11,411 bases of DNA from Ruminococcus flavefaciens (GTDB taxonomy: Bacteria; Bacillota; Clostridia; Oscillospirales; Ruminococcaceae): the NCBI GenBank assembly GCA_002350065.1, contig DEDQ01000029.1, positions 11,239 through 22,649 on the forward strand, read 5' to 3'. How positions within the stretch are numbered: the stretch's first letter is position 1; every line of letters begins with the position of its first letter. A model generated the notes under the pieces. That model saw nothing but the letters and a program-made list of their open reading frames with translations. It ran no database searches and had not been told where the DNA came from. Both the position numbers and the translations under genes were made by a program. Shown piece by piece: positions 1-4,857 of the stretch.

Positions 1-88
1 GGCGGTATCTTCCGTTTTGTACATAGTATATTGCGAAATTACCTGCGGAGGTACTCCGCCTGTAGGGAACGCCGCCCTCGGCGTTCCG
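1..88. repeat. Non-coding left edge with two adjacent perfect hairpins
   Basis: No gene is seen here. Two perfect palindromic stems sit next to each other just past the stop codon of the rhodanese/TtcA-like gene. The first pairs 45-50 with 54-59 (GCGGAG, loop GTA, CTCCGC). The second pairs 66-74 with 79-87 (GGAACGCCG, loop CCCT, CGGCGTTCC). Neither is followed by a T-run on either strand, so this is not a textbook intrinsic terminator. The GC-rich tandem hairpins look like a dispersed intergenic palindromic repeat, but repetition elsewhere in the genome cannot be seen from this window. The element may continue past the left edge. Confidence 0.4.
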
Positions 89-1216
89 CTATATTTTTTC
101 GTAGCTGTCGAGGAAGTGGTGGACTTCCCCCTGCTGCTTGTATGCGATTATCGTGCTGAGATTGACGTTCTCGACGCTGCGGAAGATGTTCTTCTCGACC
201 TGCGGATTCACCTTTTTCAGCTCCGCGATGAGGTTCTTTACCTCGAGACGTTTCGACTCGGACTGCCCATTCTCGCTGCACGACGAGCAGTTCTCGGTGA
301 ACTTGCACGCGCACTGTATGAAGTACAGTCCGTTGTAGTCGCGCCAGTGCTTGATGTCTGCCTCGCGGACAAGGTAAAGCGGACGTATCAGCTCCATGCC
401 CTCGAAATTGGTGCTGTGGAGCTTCGGCATCATGGTCTGCACCTGACCGCCGTAGAGCATACCCATGAGTATGGTCTCGATAACGTCGTCGAAGTGGTGT
501 CCGAGAGCTATCTTGTTGCAGCCGAGCTCCTTTGCCTTGCTGTAGAGGTAGCCCCTCCTCATGCGGGCGCAGATGTAGCACGGGTTCTTCTCGATGTTGA
601 AAACGGAATCGAAAATTGTGGAATCGAATATCTCTATCGGTATGGACATAGACTCCGCGTTTTTCTCGATTATACGGCGATTCTCGGGGCTGTAGCCGGG
701 GTCCATAACGAGGAAAACGACCTCGAACGGGAACTTGTCGTGGCGTTTGAGCTCCTGAAAGAGCTTCGCCATGAGCATCGAGTCCTTGCCGCCGGAGATA
801 CATACGGCGATCTTATCGCCCGGCTGAACGAGCTGATACTCGTTTATCGCCTTTGTGAACCTGCACCATATGCTCTTCTTGAATTTTTTGCGCAGACTGA
901 GCTCGACCTGTCCCGTGATATCGCGGTTTTCCATGGTGTCTCTCAGCCACTCTACATAGCCTCCGCTGAGGCTGTATGCGTCAAAGCCCCTGCCGCGGAG
1001 AGCCTCCGCTATGTCGGGAGTTATCCTGCCCGAGCGGCAGCACAGGACTATCCTCTTATCCTGCGGGAGCTCCGCGTTTTCGAGCTCGTTTTCGGGGATA
1101 TTCACCGAGCCGCCGATGTGTCCGTAATCAAAGGCAGTCCTGCTGCGAATGTCTATGAGCGCGTATTCGCTCTCCGGAAGCGTCCGAAGCTCCGCCGATG
1201 TAATTTCAATATCCAT
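89..1216 (-). CDS. Rhodanese domain fused to TtcA-like tRNA thiolation ATPase
   Basis: A 375-residue two-domain protein. Residues ~1-97 are a rhodanese (sulfurtransferase) domain with a DIRS/YGHIGG core and active-site loop CCRSGRI, in which Cys60 is the likely persulfide cysteine. Residues ~110-350 are a PP-loop adenylating domain of the TtcA family: SGGKDS at 141-146, CYIC (Cys213, Cys216), GHHFDD at 239-244, and downstream Cys302/Cys304. TtcA enzymes 2-thiolate cytidine 32 of tRNA using ATP and a [4Fe-4S] cluster held by a CxxC pair and one later Cys. That Cys pattern is present here, with an extra Cys310-xx-Cys313. The fusion suggests that the rhodanese half passes sulfur to the PP-loop half, which is inference. 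The ATG at 1216 is chosen because GAGGTG lies about 7 bases upstream; the frame stays open further upstream without a good RBS. Sixty bases separate it from the upstream membrane gene. The exact tRNA target is unproven. Confidence 0.85.
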   Translation of the reverse strand: MDIEITSAELRTLPESEYALIDIRSRTAFDYGHIGGSVNIPENELENAELPQDKRIVLCCRSGRITPDIAEALRGRGFDAYSLSGGYVEWLRDTMENRDITGQVELSLRKKFKKSIWCRFTKAINEYQLVQPGDKIAVCISGGKDSMLMAKLFQELKRHDKFPFEVVFLVMDPGYSPENRRIIEKNAESMSIPIEIFDSTIFDSVFNIEKNPCYICARMRRGYLYSKAKELGCNKIALGHHFDDVIETILMGMLYGGQVQTMMPKLHSTNFEGMELIRPLYLVREADIKHWRDYNGLYFIQCACKFTENCSSCSENGQSESKRLEVKNLIAELKKVNPQVEKNIFRSVENVNLSTIIAYKQQGEVHHFLDSYEKI

Positions 1217-1238
1217 TTTGCACCTCGTATATATCAGT

Positions 1239-1264
1239 ATGGGACGATGAAAACATCGTCCCAT
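1239..1264 (-). terminator. Intergenic hairpin, weak terminator or processing site
   Basis: A perfect 11-bp inverted repeat with an AAAA/TTTT loop (arms 1239-1249 and 1254-1264, core GGGACGATG). It starts 11 bases after the stop codon of the membrane gene and ends about 10 bases before the RBS of the rhodanese/TtcA-like gene. The sequence after it in the direction of transcription is TACTGATATATAC, with no T-run, so full termination is doubtful. A partial attenuator or an mRNA-stability hairpin between two co-transcribed genes fits equally well. Confidence 0.4.
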
Positions 1265-1274
1265 TTGTCACGTA

Positions 1275-2507
1275 TCAGCCGTTGAGCAGGTCGAGTGAGA
1301 GCTTGCGTGAATCCACGTCGTAGTAGTCCTCAAGCTCCGCAACGTAGAAGCGGAAGCAGACCTTGCCGTTGAATCTCATAACGTCGCCCGAGTCGGAAAT
1401 TCCGAGCTTTTCAAGCTGCGCGTCCGAGAGCGTATTGAGCATTACCGTGTTCTCAGCCGAGACCTTGTAATTCGGATTGCCCCACTGGTCTGTTTTCATA
1501 TTTGCAAAGGCGTCGAAGCCGTCCTTGTCGAGGTCGCTGAAGTACACCGTCTCGCCGGAGTTTTTGTCCGCACTGACGAGTACGTCGTTCGAGGGCGAGA
1601 TTATCGAGTATCTGCCCGCGCCGTCTCTGGCAATTCCGAAGTGAGCGAGCTGGTTCTCGTCGAGGTCATCGAGCTTTATCGGGTCAACGTCCTTGGCGGT
1701 CTTGCCGATTGCAAGGAGGTCGTAAACGTTAACGTCCGATATCTCAAGGGTATTGTCGAATGTATAGCCGAGGCCGAGCATCTCGTCTGCGCTTACGTGT
1801 ACGGATATCTTGTCCGAAACAGCGTTGAGCTCGTTTGTGATGTCCTGTCTGTTCTGAGTTGACCACTCGACGGATATCTCCTCGCACATTGGACGCTCGA
1901 GCAGAGCTACGCGCTCCATATTTTTGAGAGTGAATGTAACGAAGGGGTATTTCTTGTCGGCATAGTTGGGCTCTACGTAAACAGCCGTACTGCCGTTGGA
2001 GCTGTCCTCGGTGTTGACTACTCTGTAGCGGTAGATGCCCGAGGGAGAAACTCCGCTCTCGACGACGTTCTGCTTAGCCGCTGTTACAAAGAATGTACTG
2101 AACAGGAAGTAGCCGAGCGCTCCGAAGATGTACAGGAGCAGTATCACCGTGCCGACCGCCGTTTTAGCGCCCTCGCCCGCTCCCGAGAGAAGGAGTATCA
2201 CAACTCCCATAAGTATTACCGGAATAAGTATCTCCTTGTGGTCGAAATACATCAGCACTACCGGAAGCATCGCCGGAAGTATGATAAAGCTTCCTATCCT
2301 TGTAAGTATCTGCTTGCGGGTGTAAAGCATCAGCACAAGCGCTATCAGCGAAACTCCGGATACTATCAGGCACACCGAGACCGGCGACTCGACTGTTATA
2401 TTGTAGTAGATAGAGTAATAGCACATAAAGCAGACACATACAGTGTAAAGTGCGGCAATTACTGAAAAGACTCGCTTAGTCCATATATTTGCAAAGAAAT
2501 CTTTCAT
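1275..2507 (-). CDS. Unrecognised membrane protein, five N-terminal helices plus large soluble C-terminal domain
   Basis: I do not recognise a family for this 410-residue protein. The first 141 residues hold five likely membrane helices at about 13-35, 42-62, 70-88, 92-109 and 117-141. From about residue 142 a hydrophilic, probably beta-rich domain runs to the end. An odd number of helices would put this domain on the opposite side of the membrane from the N-terminus, probably outside if the KR near residue 11 is cytoplasmic. Two segments of the domain resemble each other (QLAHFGI at 286-292 and QLEKLGI at 364-370, each preceded by an acidic L-x-x-L-x-x-x stretch), suggesting an internal duplication. 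ATG 2507 is preferred: it has GGAGG (2513-2517) 5 bases upstream, and a more upstream start near 2570 would lie within or ahead of the promoter. The gene has its own sigma-A-like promoter and is divergent from the VanZ gene. Function is unknown; sensing or envelope roles are guesses. Confidence 0.8.
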   Translation of the reverse strand: MKDFFANIWTKRVFSVIAALYTVCVCFMCYYSIYYNITVESPVSVCLIVSGVSLIALVLMLYTRKQILTRIGSFIILPAMLPVVLMYFDHKEILIPVILMGVVILLLSGAGEGAKTAVGTVILLLYIFGALGYFLFSTFFVTAAKQNVVESGVSPSGIYRYRVVNTEDSSNGSTAVYVEPNYADKKYPFVTFTLKNMERVALLERPMCEEISVEWSTQNRQDITNELNAVSDKISVHVSADEMLGLGYTFDNTLEISDVNVYDLLAIGKTAKDVDPIKLDDLDENQLAHFGIARDGAGRYSIISPSNDVLVSADKNSGETVYFSDLDKDGFDAFANMKTDQWGNPNYKVSAENTVMLNTLSDAQLEKLGISDSGDVMRFNGKVCFRFYVAELEDYYDVDSRKLSLDLLNG

Positions 2508-2553
2508 TTTGACCTCCGTCATTATCAAGCCGAAAATTTGTCCATATAAAACT

Positions 2554-2582
2554 ATTATAACATTTTTCAAATGAACTTACAA
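2554..2582 (-). promoter_or_regulatory. Sigma-A-type promoter for the five-helix membrane gene
   Basis: On the minus strand, TTGTAA (2577-2582) and TATAAT (2554-2559) are separated by exactly 17 bases. The -10 is a perfect consensus and the -35 matches 4 of 6. Transcription would start near 2547, giving a leader of about 40 bases with a strong GGAGG before the ATG at 2507. Confidence 0.7.
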
Positions 2583-2606
2583 GCACTTTTCCAAATAAAT
2601 AGTTAC

Positions 2607-2622
2607 AAATCGGTTACGATTT
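2607..2622. promoter_or_regulatory. Perfect dyad between divergent promoters, possible operator
   Basis: AAATCG (2607-2612) and CGATTT (2617-2622) form a perfect inverted repeat around GTTA. It lies between the two divergent promoters and ends 8 bases before the -35 of the VanZ gene promoter. The direct repeat TTACAAATC (2603-2611 and 2632-2640) overlaps both the dyad and that -35. The geometry suits a dimeric regulator controlling one or both genes. No regulator gene is nearby, and a short dyad in AT-rich DNA can arise by chance. Confidence 0.35.
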
Positions 2623-2630
2623 CAAAAGAC

Positions 2631-2659
2631 TTTACAAATCTCTGTATCTGAGTTATAAT
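2631..2659 (+). promoter_or_regulatory. Sigma-A-type promoter for the VanZ-family gene
   Basis: TTTACA (2631-2636) and TATAAT (2654-2659) are spaced by 17 bases, close to an ideal housekeeping promoter. Transcription would begin near 2666, leaving a leader of roughly 20 bases that contains AGGGGA (2675-2680) ahead of the ATG at 2686. Confidence 0.75.
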
Positions 2660-2685
2660 ATATAAGTTATGGAAAGGGGAAGAAA

Positions 2686-3195
2686 ATGAAACTGTCAAAG
2701 TCATACACGCCCTTGAGGGTTGTTTTCGTCATATTATCCGTAGTTATCATGGTAATGATATTCATGTTCTCGTGTGAAGATTCCGACAAGTCCTCGGATA
2801 CGAGCGGAACTATTACCGAATTTGTCGCCGAGCACGTTGTCAAGGATTTCGACCAGCTTCCAGTTACCGAGAAGGAGGACATCTTCTCGAAGATAGACCA
2901 CATCGTCCGCAAGTGTGCGCATTTCTCGATATATACGTCTCTCGGCTTCTGCGTATCAACAGCAGTAGGAAAGCATAAGCTCCTCTCTTGGGGAAGCCTT
3001 CTCACGCTCGGAGTCTGCTTCCTCTATGCCTGCTCAGACGAGCTGCACCAGTATTTCGTCCCCGGCAGAGCCTGTATGTTCACAGATGTGCTGATAGATA
3101 CCAGCGGCGGACTGACGGGAATGCTCTGCTCGATGATAGTTATCACTATCGCAGCGGCTCTCATACATAAACACAGCGAAAAAGGCGCTCATTGA
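2686..3195 (+). CDS. VanZ-family membrane protein
   Basis: A 169-residue membrane protein with VanZ-family signatures in order: an N-terminal helix (10-29) ending in a short hydrophilic Ser/Asp-rich stretch, RKCAHF (75-80), and SDELHQYFVPGR (117-128) followed by DVLIDTSGG (134-142). Further helices lie at about 79-95, 100-117 and 134-161. VanZ was named for a low-level teicoplanin-resistance gene, but the family is widespread in Firmicutes with mostly unknown physiological roles at the cell envelope. No van cluster is present here, so calling this a resistance gene would be unjustified. The ATG follows a good RBS (AGGGGA), and the gene stands alone behind its own promoter. Its TGA stop (3193-3195) is buried in the terminator hairpin. 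It converges on the spoVM end of the large operon. Confidence 0.88.
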   Translation: MKLSKSYTPLRVVFVILSVVIMVMIFMFSCEDSDKSSDTSGTITEFVAEHVVKDFDQLPVTEKEDIFSKIDHIVRKCAHFSIYTSLGFCVSTAVGKHKLLSWGSLLTLGVCFLYACSDELHQYFVPGRACMFTDVLIDTSGGLTGMLCSMIVITIAAALIHKHSEKGAH

Positions 3196-3203
3196 GCGCC
3201 TTT
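3181..3203. terminator. Bidirectional intrinsic terminator between VanZ gene and spoVM
   Basis: A perfect 10-bp stem, AAAGGCGCTC (3181-3190) with GAGCGCCTTT (3194-3203), and an ATT loop. On the plus strand it is followed by a pyrimidine-rich, T-rich stretch. On the minus strand the stem runs directly into TTTTTCGCTG. It can therefore end both the VanZ transcript and the long minus-strand operon. It overlaps the VanZ stop codon and lies only a few bases past the spoVM stop. Confidence 0.85.
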
Positions 3204-3208
3204 CTCTG

Positions 3209-3292
3209 TTATTCTTCCTCTTTTTTTATGCCGAATATCGTGCGGAGAATGCCTGACAGGAACTTCGGGCTCTTTACCACTACAATTTTCAT
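3209..3292 (-). CDS. spoVM: Stage V sporulation protein SpoVM, 27 residues
   Basis: A tiny gene encoding a 27-residue amphipathic peptide. Without gaps it matches B. subtilis SpoVM (26 residues) at Met1, Lys2, Lys7, Pro9, Lys10, Phe11, Leu12, Gly14, Ile15, Arg17 and Gly21; the core reads KSPKFLSGIL and the tail is charged (KKEEE). SpoVM inserts as an amphipathic helix into the positively curved outer forespore membrane and recruits the coat-base ATPase SpoIVA; Pro9 is known to matter for this localisation. The ATG at 3292 has a near-perfect RBS (AAGGAGGGG, 8 bases away). A nearby ATG at 3296 is out of frame. It follows thiN by 54 bases, just as in B. subtilis, and precedes the terminator. It is too short for default gene callers. 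Identity is very likely; whether the organism actually sporulates cannot be told from here. Confidence 0.9.
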   Translation of the reverse strand: MKIVVVKSPKFLSGILRTIFGIKKEEE

Positions 3293-3321
3293 ACATATCC
3301 CCTCCTTCAGTGATATACTCC

Positions 3322-3327
3322 ATTATA
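3322..3327 (-). promoter_or_regulatory. Possible spoVM-specific -10 element
   Basis: A perfect TATAAT reads on the minus strand in the 54-base gap between thiN and spoVM, and would start transcription near 3315, just ahead of the spoVM RBS. I see no good -35 at 16-18 bases. I also could not fit a convincing sigma-E pattern, although B. subtilis spoVM has its own mother-cell promoter. It may be chance in a short AT-rich stretch. Confidence 0.3.
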
Positions 3328-3346
3328 TTCACCGGAGGAGTTTTCG

Positions 3347-3982
3347 TTACTGTTTCTTCGACTGCACAACGAGGACAAGTCCCGAGCCGACCGATAATAC
3401 GGCTTCGCGGTCGATTATCTCATTGCTCACGCCGAGAGGGAAGCTGTCCTTGAGTACGGCATGGCTGAGGGGATATTTAACTCCGGTAAGGCGTGATATC
3501 TCCGACTGCTCCGAAAGCGAGAACAGCGAGAAGTACCAGCCCTCCATGAATGAGTAGCTGCGTATGCATATGCCCTGTACGGAAACGATGTTGTCGCCGT
3601 CGTCTATCATGAGGTCGCAGCCGTGCTCGTGAGCGTATATAAGGGTCTGGATATTCGCCATTGTATGGTCGAAACGTCCGCCGAGCGCCCCGTAGAGCAC
3701 TATGAACTCGCAGCCGCGCTTGATAGCAAGCTTTACCGCGAGCATGGTATCGGTATCGTCCTTTTCAGCAGGCGAGCGGTGAATCTCCGTTTTTTCCGGA
3801 AGCCTGCCCGTATACGAATCAAAGTCGCCGACTATGACATCAGGCTGTATATCCAGCTTTTTCGCGTATTCGTAGCCCTTGTCAGCACATATGACAAGCG
3901 AGCCGCTCCTTACTATGTAATCGCGGTCGATGAAGCTCGTATCTTCAAGAGCTCCGCCGGCAAAAATAAAACAATTGCTCAT
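3347..3982 (-). CDS. thiN: Thiamine pyrophosphokinase
   Basis: A 211-residue cytosolic enzyme that transfers pyrophosphate from ATP to thiamine, giving thiamine diphosphate with AMP. Family motifs appear in order: CADKGYEYAKKL (32-43), PDVIVGDFDS (47-56), an acidic DDTDT block (75-79) that supplies Mg-ATP ligands, and GALGGRFDHTMANIQTL (98-114). The C-terminal beta-sandwich part, from about 130 onward, is the thiamine-binding region. Length is typical for bacterial members. The ATG at 3982 overlaps the rsgA stop by 4 bases (ATGA), with AAGGAG about 11 bases upstream, so translation is probably coupled. In B. subtilis the equivalent gene (yloS/thiN) is also followed by spoVM, but there rpe sits between the rsgA orthologue and thiN; it is absent here. 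Confidence 0.95.
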   Translation of the reverse strand: MSNCFIFAGGALEDTSFIDRDYIVRSGSLVICADKGYEYAKKLDIQPDVIVGDFDSYTGRLPEKTEIHRSPAEKDDTDTMLAVKLAIKRGCEFIVLYGALGGRFDHTMANIQTLIYAHEHGCDLMIDDGDNIVSVQGICIRSYSFMEGWYFSLFSLSEQSEISRLTGVKYPLSHAVLKDSFPLGVSNEIIDREAVLSVGSGLVLVVQSKKQ

Positions 3983-4857
3983 TTAAGTTCCCACTCCTTC
4001 AGCTGCTTTGCCTCTTCATACATGGCGCAGTAGCTCTGATGGCGTATTTCAGGGATTATCCCCTGCTTTACCGCCTCTATGACCGCACACCCCTTCTCGC
4101 AGGTGTGAGAGCAGTCGCGGAAGCGGCATTCGTCTCTGTAGTCTTCAAATTCGCGGAAGCAGCCTGCAAGCTCCTCCTTGCGGATAACGTCGTAGCGGTT
4201 AGTCTCGAACGTTGAAAAGCCCGGAGTATCGGCGATGTAGCCGCCCTCCCTGAGCTTGTATAGCTCCGCATGGCGCGTGGTATGTCTGCCTCTGCCGAGC
4301 TTTTTGCTTATCTCGCCCGTAGGGATATCGAGCGTAGGGTCTACGGCATTCAGCAGGGTCGACTTGCCTGCTCCGGAGTTGCCGGTAAAGGCGCTGACCT
4401 TGCCGGCGAGGAGGTCTCGGACGCTCTGGACCGAGCGCTCGTCAGAATAGTCCACTTCAAGTGTAGTTATGCCGATAGACGAGTAGACCTCGCGTACTGC
4501 CGACGAATCACCGAGGTCGGTCTTGGTGATGATGACTACCGGCTCGATGCCCTTGAATTCCGCTATCGCGATGAATTTGTCGAGGATAAGGAAATTCGGC
4601 GCGGGGCTAACTGTAGAGACGATGAATATTATCTGGTCAAGGTTTGCAAGGGGCGGTCGTATGAGGTAATTCCTGCGCCCGGCGACCTCGGTGATGACTC
4701 CTCCGCGGAGCTCTACCCTGTCGCCTACTGCCGGACTTATACCCTTTGCGCGGAAAACTCCCCTCGCTTTGCATTCATATATACCGTCAGGGGACTCCAC
4801 TGTGTAGAGTCCCCCTAAGCATTTGGTTATTATTCCGCTTTTAGCATCGGCACTCAC
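3979..4857 (-). CDS. rsgA: Ribosome small subunit-dependent GTPase RsgA (CpgA/YloQ)
   Basis: A 292-residue GTPase that checks late assembly of the 30S subunit. The layout is an N-terminal OB-fold (~1-68), then a circularly permuted GTPase domain with G4 (TKTD, 111-114) before G1 (GNSGAGKST, 159-167), a switch region GRGRHTTRHAEL (188-199) and G3 (DTPGF, 210-214). A C-terminal zinc finger follows, with C-x4-C-x-H-x5-C ligands Cys244, Cys249, His251 and Cys257. The start codon is GTG at 4857, overlapping the prkC stop by 4 bases (GTGA), with a weak AGGA upstream, so its expression probably depends on coupling to prkC. In B. subtilis the orthologue CpgA is a PrkC substrate, which fits the shared operon. 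All key residues are present. Confidence 0.96.
   Translation of the reverse strand: MSADAKSGIITKCLGGLYTVESPDGIYECKARGVFRAKGISPAVGDRVELRGGVITEVAGRRNYLIRPPLANLDQIIFIVSTVSPAPNFLILDKFIAIAEFKGIEPVVIITKTDLGDSSAVREVYSSIGITTLEVDYSDERSVQSVRDLLAGKVSAFTGNSGAGKSTLLNAVDPTLDIPTGEISKKLGRGRHTTRHAELYKLREGGYIADTPGFSTFETNRYDVIRKEELAGCFREFEDYRDECRFRDCSHTCEKGCAVIEAVKQGIIPEIRHQSYCAMYEEAKQLKEWELK

Noticed and set aside
17..1285. Long plus-strand open frame of 422 codons opposite the rhodanese/TtcA-like gene
   Set aside because: It is antisense to a gene with clear catalytic motifs, has no RBS and shows no recognisable domain. Long antisense frames are common in this codon usage.
1510..1550. Dockerin/EF-hand-like DLDKDGFDAF stretch in the unknown membrane protein
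   Set aside because: It has the D-x-D-x-D-G start of a calcium loop but not the acidic residue at position 12 or the paired second loop and helix of a dockerin.
2667..3005. Minus-strand frame opposite the VanZ gene
   Set aside because: It is a shadow of a well-supported gene that has its own promoter, RBS and family motifs.
2686..3195. Glycopeptide (teicoplanin) resistance role for the VanZ-family gene
   Set aside because: No vanRS, vanHAX or vanY neighbours are present, and the family is widespread with no resistance role in most hosts.
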